A stretch of 64,000 bases of DNA from Dermanyssus gallinae (GCA_003439945.1 QVRM01003901.1:372001-436000); one strand, 5' to 3'. Shown: positions 23,001 through 35,948, counted from the first letter of the stretch. Program-made: numbers and translations. Notes: a model not told the origin generated them from the sequence alone.

Positions 23001-23326
23001 CTTGACAGTGGCCAATATGTAATATCATCTACTTTATTCAACTAAGTATATATGGATTAATTATGCGTTGTGTTCTGCACAGCGTTCTTAACCGGTTCAG
23101 CAAGAGTAATAATGCAATGAACATCTTGTAAGGGCCGGACAGTCAACTGTATAGTGCTTCACGCATTGGTGCGAGCAATAGCAATAGATGCACGCACTAT
23201 AGTCCTTACGCACACCAACCGTTGGTAGCTGTAAACAATCTTTCTTGAATGGCGACTATGGCAAGCCTGTGTTTTGTGAGATGTAGAACAACAGCGAAAC
23301 ACTTCAAATTCACTTACATCGTCATA

Positions 23327-23650
23327 TTTATTTCACTCATGTTGAGTATGCATATAACATAGATAATTATACAGATTATACAATTATACAGTCAGCTGCT
23401 CGCGGCATGTTATTTGAGAGAGGCAGTGCAGTGATCTCTTCGCAAGGGTCAGGCAGGCAGACGCATGAAACTTCGTACACACCTGAGAGCAGAGTCGACA
23501 GACGCACTCGGTGTACTCTTCGTGGAAGCTCGTATTCGAACACACCAGGTGATGATAGCCATGAACTATGTAACCAACCTCTCGTCGGGCTTGTTCAACT
23601 TTATTTTTCCATTCCGAGATAAATCTCTCGAAGGGTACTGTACTTAAAAC
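23327..23650 (-). pseudogene. 3' end fragment of a LINE (same family as 56178-58110)
   Basis: Minus ORF 23653-23384 matches the C-terminus of the 56-kb element almost word for word: NKVEQARREVG, YIVHGYHHLVCSNTSFHEEY, CRLCSQ..CTKFHASAC. The 3' UTR (23327-23400) also matches, ending GTGAAATAAATA. It lacks about 25 residues between REVG and YIVHGY that the 56-kb copy has. Two copies with a common 3' end and different 5' ends are typical of LINE insertion. Confidence 0.85.
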
Positions 23651-23699
23651 CACTTACAGATTACTTACTTCGGGAACATATTTCATTTTTTTTCTATTT

Positions 23700-25220
23700 T
23701 TTATACCACATTTGGTAAATAAAGTTAGACTTTGTAAACATAAGAAGAGTCTGCGTAAGCAAATATGGGAGCCCAAATTCTTATAAGGCCGGGAACAAAA
23801 ATGCATTATGCACAATATTTGGTCTGGATAGGACTCTCCAACCCACTAAGAACTTACTGGTCCCATAACCTTCACGACCAGGATATTCGTAGTATGACTT
23901 CAGTGTATATAGGGAGCCACTAGTCTGGCTTTCCATCTTCAGTCTGCTGGTGACGTTCCATGCGTTTCCGCCTCTCTTCTTCCGTTGCCTTTCTCTTCCC
24001 GCGTTTTCGTTCGTACTGTCACTTACACCTATCATAATTACTCTACGTTGTTCATATGGTTAACGTGCACTTAGTTGGAACTGTTAGGACGCCTAAATCG
24101 TACAGACGGATGACGCTACACGCTCGTCTTGCTATTTATTTACCCTCAAAAACACACCTGCATAATAAAGGCTGTTTTGGCGTCCCCTAGCACTTATGGA
24201 TATGCCTAGAGATCCCCTATGGGTTTAGGTCGTTGATGTAGCGCTTGCTTGAGATGAACACAGGAACCATATTGCTGGCCTGACGTGTTGTCGTTTCCTT
24301 TCCACAAATATATTGTTGAATAGATGCGGGTTCTGTCTCTGCTGGAGCAGCATCCTCTGATCAAGCTTCTAAAGCATACCAAATATTTAGGGAATGACGA
24401 CATGGCACCGGTCAGCATGGCAGCAAAATTCAACCCGTTTCATAAATTTCCATTCCAGTCGATCCAAGCAAACTCTGTTCTTAATGAGACCCGGAGACCA
24501 CGTCAGTGCTGCATATATCAGTTGTTGAAGTACGTGTGTGGTATACAGGTTGACGTATAGGTCAGGAGAGCGTACAGCAAATGATTGGAAGATTCATTTT
24601 GCAAGTTGAGAGGTCATCGTGACAACATCAGAAACATGTTCGGAATACCTTAATTTGTCGCTCGTGAAGACTCTCCGGAATCGTTTACAATTCGACGTTT
24701 GCTTACCTCTCGACTTCCAATGTTGTAGGGGTGTCTTGGAAGTAGTAAACCATATATAAAGATTAATGCTTAGTTAAATTTACGCATAAAGGTTGTAACT
24801 GTAAAGATAATATAGGTTAAGTCTCAATGAACCCTCTTGCCCAAAGTTGTATCTCCAAAATTTTATAAGCCCGCAGCTGAACTTTTTATTCATTTTTTCT
24901 TATAGCTTTGCATTGAAGGAAATATTTCGCTCTTAATCTAAAAGTCTCGTATGGATTATCGCCTACGTTACCTAAAAGAGCTCACAATTCCAGGCCTGCG
25001 TGAGGGGAAGAAATATGGGTTTAGTGGGTTTGCGAGTGCCATACTAGTTGCTGATAGCTGCCAACGACGGGCAGGCATTATCGTACATTTCAGAAACCTC
25101 CCATTAAGAAAGGGTTTTCTGAAGGACGTAAACTTTTTTGTATACTGCCCTTTTAAGGTGGCGGTAAACGGCAACATAACACGTCATAGCAGTTTAATAC
25201 TAAAATATTTTTTAATTTAA
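23700..25220. other. Stretch without a recognised gene
   Basis: ORFs of 60-90 aa on both strands have no assignable domain. The 24951-25220 frame precedes an RT-like fragment and may be further LINE debris. Confidence 0.3.
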
Positions 25221-25224
25221 CGCG

Positions 25225-25440
25225 TAAATTTGATTTCAGAAGTGCGTTCGACCGTGTAGACTATGCAGTGCTTAACCTCGACTTTTAGGTGGCGATTGAT
25301 ATTTTGTTCTATCACATGGGCCCATATCTATACAAAAGATCTTCCTTTTTAAGTCTGGACAACTGCTCTAGTAGCTCATGGCCGTACCTGTCTGGCGTTC
25401 CTAAAGATCTGCCTGAGGTCCAGTTCGGTTTAAAGTGCTT
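25225..25440 (+). pseudogene. Short RT fragment of a LINE
   Basis: The frame reads RSAFDRVDYAVLNLD (the RT block with the first catalytic Asp) and, after a break, PYLSGVPKDLPEVQFGL, comparable to the 'SGVPQGS' block. It is heavily decayed. Confidence 0.45.
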
Positions 25441-25559
25441 CTATTGCACATATACTTTTGTTTGTACTTCACATATACTTTACGGTAAAGGGCATGTCCT
25501 AGTGGTGCGCACCGCCAACACTTTGCGATCATTCGAAAATTTACGCAACAAGTGGTGAA

Positions 25560-28200
25560 ATTAATCTATCTATTTTACGAAGCGCATCAACAGTGCTTCT
25601 GAGTGATGTACAAACAATAATATGTTCTTCCCGGTGTTGAAGTGTGTCGTTCTGTAATACAACTCTAAGTGCACACCCGGGGAAAGTTACCCCTTAACTC
25701 GAAAACTTACATATTTATTCTCATCCGTTGTAAGAGCATTTTAGTCATTTTAATCAGTTGTTGTTCAGAAATGTAACAATATCACCTGGCGATTCGTTAT
25801 AAATTGACAAGATTTTACATAACAATCTCAAAAGCCTAAGTGTTTCTAAACCCTTTTTACTGCAACGCCATGCAGGGACTTTTCTTGAAAACTGATATCG
25901 AGATACCAGAAAATATGCAAAGTTCATTTCGGACTAGAGTAGCTTTGAAATATAATGTGCTCCTATGAAAGAACATATTGACCAGGCGGATTTGCCATTA
26001 AGCCACAAACCTGTTTTACTTGCATGAAGGTGGACCCCGATGCACAGCTGATGTAGGTTATAAAAGAGTTGCACGTGTCGAACAGCTAAATATATTTGTC
26101 TCGTAGAGGTGCGCAAAACAGGTACGTCAGTCAGGCGATCTAGTTTCTTCCTCTGCGGAGATTTGTATTATTATTGTTACTACTATAACCACTATCCTCC
26201 TTGCGTATACTGTAGAGTCGCGTCTACTGTTTATCCGATATGTATATATGCGCTATGGGTTCCATGAATGAAGATGGCTTCGAATTTTGCATTGCATTAA
26301 AATTCTATCAGTTTTGTTAAGAGTTGTTTTCTGCATGTGTTGTACGTGTTAGTATTAAGTACATGTACGTACATGCATGTATATAAATATATACAAAAAT
26401 TGAGGGTAAATGGCTCACTTGTCTCATATTTTTTTGTATTTTGTGCAAGTTGTTTGCAATTATGATTCCATTAACCGTTCAGTTTGCAGAGTATTTTTTG
26501 CGAAACGTCGTAACAACCAATTCGGTTGAAATTTGAATATGCCGCTTTGGGATATCGTAACGAAACATATAGAGCGCGAATGGAGTGTCTAGCGTGATTG
26601 TGCGCATGCGCGGGCGTTTCCGCATGACAGAGAAGAGAGGCATGAATTGACGCGGCAATGTGTGTAAAAATAAAGCGAATCGCAAAAGGAACTGCTTACG
26701 GGGCTCGCAAAGCGGGACAGTTTGAAGTGGAAGCATGCGTCGTCACCTCCCATAAAAAAAATCAAAGACACAGTGGAGGACTGGCTTTTGTCACAGCCCC
26801 AAAAATTCTGGGAACAGAAAATCGGCTCGTGAAATAATTGGTTAGTTGTGCTTGGACCTCCGATGATTGCTTTAGAATAAAGGCTTCATAAGTATGTAGC
26901 ATTTCGTACCCTTTTTATTTGAACCATCTTAGAATTTACTGAGCAAATTAAAGCGCGACACGAGGGGTAGTGTCTGCGGCATCTTCCCTAACCCAGACTT
27001 TTCTAAATGCGGGGTTAGCAATTAAGCGCGCAGGACTGACGCATAAATATGTCAATATTCGCGTTAAATTATTAGAATCAGTATGCGCCGAAATTATAGT
27101 TACCATAAATGAGTAATACGTTTGTTATAGGATTAAGCTATGCTTAGCTACCGCAGCAAAAACTGATGAACGATCGACCTCGTCTCATCTAGTGAAGCGT
27201 CGATACGCGTCAAAGAGAAGTGGAAACAAACGACTTATCAGCCGTGTGCGAGTAACGTGTCGCCTTCCCAGCTCTAACTTCTGAGTGTCGCAACCAACCC
27301 CGTCGGCAAAGTGGCCGGCCAACCGGTCGACCTAAAGCAGCAGGCACAGCATTCCATTGCGGTGTTTCTCTGGTGTCGGCGTTGTCTTAATCGCTAGGCA
27401 CCCGGTTCATTCTAATAAAACAGCATTGGCCTGAATGTATCTTTGGCCTTAGCTAACCTTAGTCGACGACCACTATTACCACAGTCAACAGACAGGCATT
27501 CATGTTACGCAATCGACAAACAAACTACAGTCAGTCAATCGTCTCTTAGGGCGGTGACAATTTACAGATGAGCGACGACACTGCATTAAGGTCTGCAAAG
27601 GTTGGTTCACTTGCTGTCTAGACAGCGAAGCGAATGTGTGTGGATAGATAGAGACGGCGACCCTGTTCGTTAGCGTCTGACAGACACGGTTCCAGGTCCT
27701 CATCGAACAAACCATTCCATACGCATTTATTGAATCATCCAAGGACTAATTGTCTGTGTAATTTATTCTACTACTGGGTCCAAAAGTATCGGAAAAATTA
27801 ATCTCAAAGCAACTCCTCAGGAAGTCTTGATTAATCGACGTTTGCCGAGAATATTTTCAGATTAAACCCGGCGTGATAGATAAATATTCCGGCAAATTAA
27901 ATGTTTCGGATAAAACCTCGGATGCATTGAAATGCTCCGGATAAATATTCCAGTAAAATATCTAATAACATTTCAATGTTAAGTTACCTAAAGTTATAAT
28001 ATAATTATTAGCTTTTACTCTAACGCTAAATTTGAACTAATTGATTTATCTTGTAAATAAATGAGCTAATCACATGACTTCTTTTATCAATAGAACGCTG
28101 CGCTTCTTGAATAATCGTTAGGTGTTCCTTAATATATAACATTAATTAGCATAGTGTTTAACACATTTCTTAATATTTCTAATATATCTAAATGATCCAG
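25560..28200. other. Long stretch without a recognised gene
   Basis: Mixed AT-rich sequence. Near 27850-27960 a phrase like GGATAAATATTCC recurs with variation. ORFs at 26479-26771 and 27500-27742 show no motif. No exon is supported. Confidence 0.3.
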
Positions 28201-28215
28201 CTAGCCTACGTTACT

Positions 28216-28410
28216 ATTAAGCCCCCGAGCTTTTTCAGGAAGGGGATCATTGACAATTTTATTAATGTGCGTTAAGTTAACTCTTAATGGAAACACTGTT
28301 AGTTAGCTCTAGAGCTTTTTCAGAAAGGGGCACATCATTGACAATTTTATTAATGTGCGTTAAGTTAACTCTAAATGAAACACTAAGTTAAGTTAACTCT
28401 AAATGAAAAT
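28216..28410. repeat. Tandem repeat, ~90-bp unit, two copies plus a partial third
   Basis: The unit spans GAGCTTTTTCAG, AAGGGG, CATTGACAATTTTATTAATG and TGCGTTAAGTTAACTCT. It occurs at about 28228-28300 and 28313-28372, and the end AAGTTAACTCTAAATGAAAA repeats once more. Confidence 0.8.
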
Positions 28411-28749
28411 ACTGAGGACTTTTCATTTTTAATCGCGAATATACATATATACATGGTTATTCACAAAAATCCTGTATTCAATGTATGTAGTGAACTATAT
28501 AAGAGACATAGAGAACAATTTACTATACAATAGCGCGCAATATATGTAATGGTACAGCTTATAATACTATATCACGAGTTCATGGTTCTCAACATTCTCG
28601 CCATGCGCCATGAAAACATGTTGTTGATTCGGTCAGATCGTGCAACTATTTTTGACGATATGGGTTGAGAACTACGCAAATTGTTGTTGCGAATATTAAA
28701 AGGGTGGGGAGTCTATTTCACTAAGAGATTCGTGCGTACATTTTAAACT

Positions 28750-29333
28750 GCTCTCGAGTGTCATTCTGATATGGGTAGTAAGTCGAGACTGGTGCGCTCT
28801 ACCATACTCGTACATCTCAATGCAACACGTCGAAGGAATTTATACTGTTCTTTTTCAATTGCATTAATATATTTCTTCTAATACGGCCTCCAGACTTCGC
28901 AATTGTAAATCAATTTGGTAACTACAAGACTATTATAATGGTAGACATAGAACATTGGGCATTCGATAATAAAACAACCAAATATCATATTACATATACG
29001 AGTAGCAGATTGAATAGTTTGTGTGATGTGAATGTTAAAATGTGGTACCGCTACCCCAATATCGCGAATGCTGTTTACTCTGGGTATCTATTCTCCATCA
29101 AGAGTGTAAACGTGGTCTTCTTTCAGACACACAACGGCGCATTTAGGGGCCGAAATTATCGAATCGTTTTTGGCGCACCAATCGGATATAGAGCCGATTG
29201 TTATCTGTAATACTTCCCTCTTGTTCTTTATTCCAGATGGGCCATAAAGTTTAAGATCATCCGCGTAGAGCTTGTGCTTAATAGTTTCGAATATAACGTT
29301 TGTAATCCTTAAGGCACACCCAACAAGGGACAC
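28750..29333 (-). pseudogene. CR1-like LINE RT fragment (palm end and thumb)
   Basis: Minus ORF 29333-29088 has KLYADDLKLYGP (the RT catalytic box) and SISDWCAKNDSIISAPKCAV, close in style to EYADDLKLYYP and GIARWCSENNMILSPSKCIV of the element at 61387-62586. Further decayed thumb sequence extends to about 28750. The upstream RT part is missing. Confidence 0.7.
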
Positions 29334-29619
29334 ACCCCATACCGACTAAAACTGTTTGTTGTTGACCCGCACACAAAACCTCCAATTCGTTAGGTAACTT
29401 GCTATTCAATTAAACATTGTGCTGTCTATATTTAAGTCAATTAGTTATATTTTCTTTTAGTAACTTTTTCTTTCTTTTTTGGTTGTCTGCTATCAGTGAG
29501 CACGGTCATACATTGGTGTTACTTTCAGATATTATCAAATTAAAACATCTAGTAATATTTGACTTACTTAAGCTGGTAGCAAGCACTGTTTCTCCAACAG
29601 TCTAGTATCATAGTGTTGT

Positions 29620-31602
29620 CTATATTTGTCACGGTTGCGCTCACATTTCCAAAAAGGCAAAGCTGGCGAAAAAACGGTTTAGAAATGCGGGACCTGACGA
29701 TTCGAACGAGTTCCGTTCGCCGGATCCGAAGCCGAAACCGAAACGAATGGATAAATCGGCGCCTCCTCCGGGGGGTCGCATGATCCAGTAGAAGCACTAC
29801 AAAATGGCAGTTCACAAGGCAAAACGCCTTCGAAGCCTAAGATAAAATGTGACAATTCACCTGCGCAGCAGGGGAAATTTGGTACTGCAGCACCTGCAGC
29901 GGTTGATAGTCAAATTAGCTGCGGATCACAACAATGCGAACAAACAGTCAACGCGACACAGGAACACGCCACAACCACCGATTTCGACGTGCGGGAACGT
30001 GCAGAGCACGAAGAGTTCATGAACAACGTTGATTTTGTGCACGTTCCAACGAAGGAAGAGAAGTTGCGAAATTAAGACCAGCGGTTTGCAGAGCGGGATA
30101 GTCAGGGCATGTTGAAGAAACCCACGGAGGAACAAACGTCGAAATTAACAACATCACAATTTGCCAATTGACGAGGGCGGCGCTGAGTTAGATGGTGGCT
30201 GTAAACCCAAACAAATCCTGCCAATATACATGGCGGTGAGAGCACATATTCCTGGAGCAAATGTTCGTGTTAACGTTTGAAGCAGGCTGGAGATATGAGT
30301 CAAGACTATGGAGGAGTTTGAGAAATCAAAGAAATTTCAAATGCTAGGCTATATAAAGGTGGCCTGTTAGTGAAAACTTAACCCCTATCAGCAGACTGGA
30401 TATTGAACCAGTAGCACTCATCTCGGGCTATTGTAGATGCTTTGTATATCTGAAAACCAACAATGAAAAATGGCGAACTACACAAATAACCGACTGGGAA
30501 AAGTATAGGAAGATAATATCCTCAAACGTCGCAACCACTACCAACATGAATACACTGGTAAAAACGGTATATCAAGCGGCAACCAAACGTCTACAAGTCC
30601 CCCCACAAATTACCCGAGCAAGCATGCATTTTTGCTCGATTTCTGGATGCAATCAGTAAGTTACAAAAAACTATTTAAGGAGCAAGGGGGTCTAAATGAC
30701 TATGTACGGTACGAATCGCTTAACAAAGCGGCACTGTCGTACTCAAGAGAACTGCAGAACGTACTGGATAAAAAGTATGTGTCAACATTGAGTTAACCAT
30801 CGCCTCTTACAGACGTGTGGCGGTGGATTAAAGCTACCGAATCTGTAAAACCAACATCTCCACTGGGGACATAATGCCTGAAAAATAATGACAATATGGT
30901 CTCAGCATTGAACAACCTAATAAAAACAGTTACCCTGCCGGACATACAACCGTGTCTAATTGCTAAGCCAACTAAATTCAATATGAATAAACAAATTTCT
31001 TCGGAGCTATCACGACCATTCAACGTACTTGAGCTTGATATGGCTCTTGCAATGGCACATTCAAGAAGTGCTGCTGGACCTGACGGCATCACCAATATAC
31101 AACTAAAATCTCTCGAAGAAGATGGTAAGAAGTTTAGGCTAACCAAAATGAATGAGATACTTGCGACTGGGGTTTTGATGACGGAGTATATTTCTGGAGT
31201 TGTGGTTCCCATTCTGAAATCGAGTAGGCCAACGGAAGACATCAAATCATATCGTGTAACTGTGAAATGCTCCCACCTTGCTAAGGTTCTAGAGCACATG
31301 CTTCTTCTATGTCTGTGATAGAAGCTAAATCGGCTCTCGCAGATAGTATGTCAGCACACAGACCGCTATGGTCGCCCCAAGACGACGTCATAGATATGAC
31401 AACAGATATTGAACAGGCATCCCGGAACAATGGCCATGTATTGGCCGCATTCTTTGACATCGAGGGCGCATTCAATGGACTGACACACACAGATGTCCAC
31501 GAATCTTTGCATAAACTGGGGATCGACATTCCTGAACTTGAGCATATGTCTGAGTCACTATCTAAACCCAATATTCAGAAAAATAATGAACATGCCTTTT
31601 GA
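29620..31602 (+). pseudogene. Jockey/I-like LINE: gag-like region and RT N-terminal half
   Basis: From 29625 the plus strand reads CHGCAHISKKAKLAKKRFRN, Lys-rich, as in retrotransposon gag regions, then stops. From about 30480 ORF2-like sequence appears (TTQITDWEKYRKIISSNV), with VWRWIKATESVKP, and ORF 30896-31318 has AHSRSAAGPDGITNIQLKSL, the 'AxGPDGI' RT start, and GVVVPILKSSRPTEDIKSYR. The frame at 31309-31602 contains RNNGHVLAAFFDIEGAFNGL, the block with the first catalytic Asp. It breaks before the YADD box, where another LINE piece begins. At least four frameshifts or stops. Confidence 0.7.
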
Positions 31603-31609
31603 TATCTGA

Positions 31610-32945
31610 AGACTTGCGCCGATCATCACATTCGCTTACTCTCTGCTGGCAGGCCTCTCGGCTGAGCAGGCCATAGCAGAATCCGGAGATGCTTCACGTT
31701 TCTTTTGGCATGCTTCAACTCGTCTTAAGCTCAAGGACGATCTGTCGGTTCTCATTGATTCAGATCAACGGATCACTAATGACCGACGGAAAGCTGACCT
31801 GCTGCGTGACCAGTTTAAAAGAACATACCTGAACTCTACTCCCATCTCACGACTCTCTTCTGTCCTATGTCCCGCTAATATCCAACAGGTCACCAATGTT
31901 GATGTATCAGAGGCAATGGTCTTTAGGGAGCTCCTTGATCCGAAGGTCAGCCTCTGCCCGGAATTACTCCTCGCGGTGTTCTTCAACAGCAATAGGCGTG
32001 TAATACACGCTAAGCAAGATCTTGAACGTGTACCATCGCTCTATCACAAGGCTTGGATTGCCCGTCTAACAAGCGCCCTGTCTCCCTCACAGCGATGACA
32101 TGCATGGTTCTGAAGAGAATCGTCTGCTTTGCAATCCTGCGCAATCCTGAGCAATGTTGAGCGACATAATCTGCGCAGTTTGCTTACCGCAAGGGCCGGC
32201 CGACCGGCGATTGTCTGCTTATGTTCTTCAGCGACGCAGGCCAATGGATTAGTGAGGGACTCCCCGTGGACGTCATCTACTGTGACTTCAAGAGTGCCTT
32301 CGAAACTATGCCCCACGATCTAGTCATCTCCGTACTGCCATCTAAAGGAGTTGGCCTCAAACTCACCCAGTGGATTTCATTTTTTTAGGGATCGGACGTT
32401 CAGATTGAAAGTCGGAGTGTCATTATCGAGAGAGGGCAGTGTTCTTATTGGTTGTCCGCAGGGTACTGTACTAGGAAGCCTCTTGTATATGTTTTTTATC
32501 GATCATATCAACCACATCATACCCAAATCGGTTAAAAATGTATTATACGTCGATGATATCACGCTTTACGTGCCTGTTCGGGATGATAATGATGCGAACG
32601 TGCTACAATGTGTACTAAACGACTTTAATGTGTGGTCGTCGAAGATCGGTCTAAAAGTATCCGCTCGCAAATGTGGGGTACTGCACCTCGATATTAAAAA
32701 TACCAAACATAACTACATGTTAGGTCGCTTTCTAAGAAGGGTTGAAAAGCGGTGTCGGATGGAAAGGCACGCCCGCAAGCTTAAATCCGTGACCAAGCTG
32801 TTTAAGGAAGCTGATATAAGACAGCTGCGCCGCCTGATTAAGAACGAGGATCTGTTTGACGGAATGTTTGAAGTACAAGCAACGTCGAGTCGGGAAGGGT
32901 TTGTCATTAGGCTTCCAACCCAGACTACCAATGCTCAAGTGTAAC
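31610..32945 (+). pseudogene. CR1-like LINE RT fragment with YVDD box
   Basis: The plus strand reads DASRFFWHASTRLKLKDD, linker-like sequence before the RT, then VDVIYCDFKSAFETMPHDLV (first catalytic Asp), VLIGCPQGTVLGSLLYMFFI and VLYVDDITLYVP (YVDD box), then WSSKIGLKVSARKCGVLHLD. The C-terminal portion after 32720 jumps to RRVEKRCRMERHARKLKSVT, suggesting an internal deletion. Frameshifts lie near 31990, 32100 and 32385. It abuts the Jockey/I-like fragment upstream. Confidence 0.7.
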
Positions 32946-32949
32946 ACCT

Positions 32950-34090
32950 GTATCCGTAGAGACTTGTGAAACAATTGAACGAATGAGAACTAAAATTGTT
33001 GTAAAACAAATTTGGGCAATCAAAAGAATTTATATACATGTTGTGAATGGTACTATACCCTTTTTTATGATCAATCAATAGCGTTTCAATCAAATGACGC
33101 TCATAATAGCACGTTGGAGCAGATATTAAAGAAACAACTTATAAAATTATAACACGCGGTAGTATAAAGACGTAAGGCGGGATGTATATCCGTGGCTATT
33201 CTAGAAAACGTCAAGTGAGACCAAATTAACAAGCATATAGCCGTGACAAAAAGTAAATGTTTGCCAGTCAAATACAGAATACAAGTTATAGACAGAAATG
33301 TTACATTACAGCAATAGTTAAAACAATTCTAAAATAACTGAGTGAAAGCGCAAAAGCCCACCTCGCAGTGGTTTAACGCAACCCTATCCATAAAATCCCT
33401 ATGACCTAATGAAATGAATCCTACCTAGATCAACTCATACACTATGAAGAAAACACAATTATTACCTCGTATTTTTCAGACATTTAATGCAACGAAAACG
33501 AGCGAGAGCCTACGGCAGAGATGCCATATATTATTAATAATGATTTCTATATATACTAACGAATTGGGGGCACAACTGCTTAACTAGAATAGGAGGTGCT
33601 ATGTCCAGTGCAGAAATCTTGTCAAAAAGGTAAATCTAAATCTGTTAGGACTAGAATTAGCCGACGACCATCGTCACACCTGTGAGGACCTCACAAGCTT
33701 ACTAAAGAAAGACTGGTCGCAGGAAGAACCTACGTCCTGTTGTGAATATACCTGGCCACATGCCAGGCGTATACATTATTCATGAGCTCCGTTCCTACAA
33801 GGCAGCTGGGCAGATACATTGTTTGGTTTCTGCGTTTGCTCAACCACACTTCCAAAAAGTGATCAGTAGGATTACTACACAAATCGGGAACTGCACCTTA
33901 CTTTTAGCATGAGTAAAATAATCCGTTGCATAATCTTCAAGAAAAGGAACGTTGTTGGAAAACTATATAAGTGCACGGAAATCCCCAGTAATAAACTAAA
34001 CAGTACGTTCGGAAAAAGGAAAGCACAAAGTGAGATAAGGAACGCAGCCAGGTTGGAAATGACGCCAAAACCCAGTAGGGCAACTATAGT
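32950..34090. other. Stretch without a recognised gene
   Basis: AT-rich. ORFs are short and have no motif. The ORF at 33909-34139 runs into the SINE and is not convincing. Confidence 0.3.
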
Positions 34091-34104
34091 AATTGTTGAG
34101 CTGG

Positions 34105-34556
34105 AGGGGGGGGTGGATGGTAATGCACCATTTTTTTGACACTAAAATGTCGCGCACTGTGCCCAACTGTCAGGATGAGGGCTACACCGTGGGACGTACT
34201 GCGATTTCGCTCACAAAAAGAACGACACTAGAACGTCGTTTAGCTCAGTAACCTCGGGAGTTTGGCGCGCGAAATTGCCGATCGTTCGGAGAAGCTGTCA
34301 CTCGAACGTTTCTACTCTCGTCTTTCTCCTCGAGTCTTTTCTCGAGTCTGTCACTATGCCGGCCCGTTATAATAAATATTAAGACATAAGTGCTTCCCGC
34401 TTTTTTGCCGGATCATGGTCAATTACAATTCACTCCGGCATTCATCTTCTCTAAATTTAAAACCAGGAAAACCAAATTAAGGGTGGCCGGTCCAAGTCTT
34501 CAACCCACGACCTCCCAAATGCAAGGCAATGGCTTTGTTAGTAAGCGACCTCACTC
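34105..34556 (-). repeat. tRNA-derived SINE, copy 2, with ~245-bp extra internal segment
   Basis: The head (34556 leftward) carries GCAAAGCC-like A-box remains and GGTCGTGGGTTGAAG (degenerate B box), then GGACCGGCCACCC. The body matches copy 1 (6175-6386) on both sides, through GATCATGGTCAATTACAATT, ending with GGTGCATTACCATCCA and a C run. Positions about 34142-34388 are absent from copy 1. Whether this is an insertion here or a deletion in copy 1 cannot be told from two copies. Confidence 0.65.
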
Positions 34557-34619
34557 GTAAGTAGACGAGCAAAACGCAATACGGTCACAGTGACACAATA
34601 GGAAGGAAAATCTTAAGAA

Positions 34620-34648
34620 CCTATATATATATATATATATATATATAT
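34620..34648. repeat. (TA)n microsatellite
   Basis: About 28 bp of alternating TA on the left side of the solo-LTR candidate. Confidence 0.95.
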
Positions 34649-34690
34649 GTAAAGCGGGCGTTACTAGGGTCAGAGGAAGACATCAGGTTG

Positions 34691-34964
34691 TGTTACTAAC
34701 TTAATCAGTTTATTCCAACCGCCGATTTACCGGCCGTCTTACGGCTTCTCTCTGGCACACCGCCGAACTCTCCCGACCTACATGCGGCACGTAGTTGTTC
34801 TCCGTTCTCCTCCTACACGGTCTCTCCGCCGACTATTCTCTCACTAACCACTGCTGCTGGTGCAGCAGCTGTACCTCCGTGAGCGACCACTAGAGGGAGC
34901 TGACGGATGCCAATCATGACATGCACATCTTAGCTTTACTCTGCTCTTTCTCTCCTCAGTAACA
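34691..34964 (-). repeat. Solo-LTR candidate
   Basis: A 274-bp GC-richer block that starts TGTTACTAAC and ends CTCAGTAACA, i.e. TGTTAC..GTAACA inverted termini. The minus strand carries AATAAA near one end. It lies between two (TA)n tracts. No target duplication is clear, so this is a structural guess. Confidence 0.4.
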
Positions 34965-35036
34965 TTACCAATCATCGTCATCTGTTTCCCAATCATGCAA
35001 TTATCTCTATACGATTATTATTATATCCCTGTACCT

Positions 35037-35037
<1 letters not shown>

Positions 35038-35067
<30 letters not shown>
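35038..35067. repeat. (TA)n microsatellite
   Basis: About 28 bp of alternating TA. Confidence 0.95.
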
Positions 35068-35069
35068 GG

Positions 35070-35946
35070 AAATGTGGCCACCTACGCCTGTATACTTTCA
35101 ATACACAAATATAAATGAAAACATCGGGCACTTCCGCTAATAGAAGCCCCATAGCGCACACTCAACATCCTTGCACATGTACCATGTATTTTTAAACGGA
35201 AGAGGATACTGCACTAAAACAGCATCGTATAAATAAATAGACACAACTGGAACAAGTTAAATGTCGTTCCCATATGAAACCAAGTTTATTTCGTAGGAAG
35301 ACAATTATTATTGACGCAGTTTGGAGATTTTCTGTCAACAACCAATGTATAAATAATTTTATTTTTTCGAAGTCATACTTTTTGTCACAAAACCTGTTTT
35401 TCTTTTTTTTCGATCGATCCTTTCGTTCGATCAAGGAGCCAACAATACATATGTACAACTATAATGGCAATGAAAAAATAGCAATTGTTTTATTGTCGTC
35501 ATATTTATATTAAGCTCGTTGAACTCACGGCGCGTGCCCAACGATGTCCGGTAGGTCGACTAATGGTAGAATGCTTTCAGGCGTCTTCTGTTTTTCATCT
35601 GCTGCACAATGAGACGAGGATGTGAGCTCGGCCGAATAGGCTCTCCGAAAGACAGTTGAATGCCACCGGTTAAAATTTCGATAAAGTTGTCCGAGCCTGG
35701 GAGGCTTCGAAATGTTCAGACCAACCTTAACATAAATTCCAACGTTATTAATTAAAATGAGTTACTACTGTTACTTAACTTTTCTTCAGAAATACGATAT
35801 AATAGAAATACGAAATATAATTTATTATAATGTTTAACTCCTAATATACAGATCTTAAAATCACTTTGATAGCTGTGTCGCGTCGGCTTTCTTTGAACAC
35901 ATTCGCTACTGCAATTCCCCGAGTCGCTCTTTAGTTGCTCCGTTAA

Positions 35947-35948
<2 letters not shown>
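35070..35948. other. Stretch without a recognised gene
   Basis: AT-rich with short ORFs lacking motifs. Confidence 0.3.

Larger units (their letters stand above)
18600..23320. other. Long stretch without a recognised gene
   Basis: AT-rich DNA with (TA)n tracts at 19352-19380, 19405-19456 and 20022-20043, a (GT)n at 20881-20893 and a C run at 20280-20292. ORFs here are short; several are Tyr-Ile translations of (TA)n. Nothing supports a host exon, though diverged single exons could be missed. Confidence 0.35.

Noticed and set aside
23781..24035. 84-aa minus ORF and a match to the 733-bp element core
   Set aside because: No recognisable domain, and the similarity to CCAACCCACTAA is only about 15 bp.
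24206..24560. Short ORFs on both strands (75-78 aa)
   Set aside because: No motif, no splice partner; not enough to call an exon.
26479..26771. Minus ORFs of 60-85 aa
   Set aside because: Overlapping frames without motif or codon signal.
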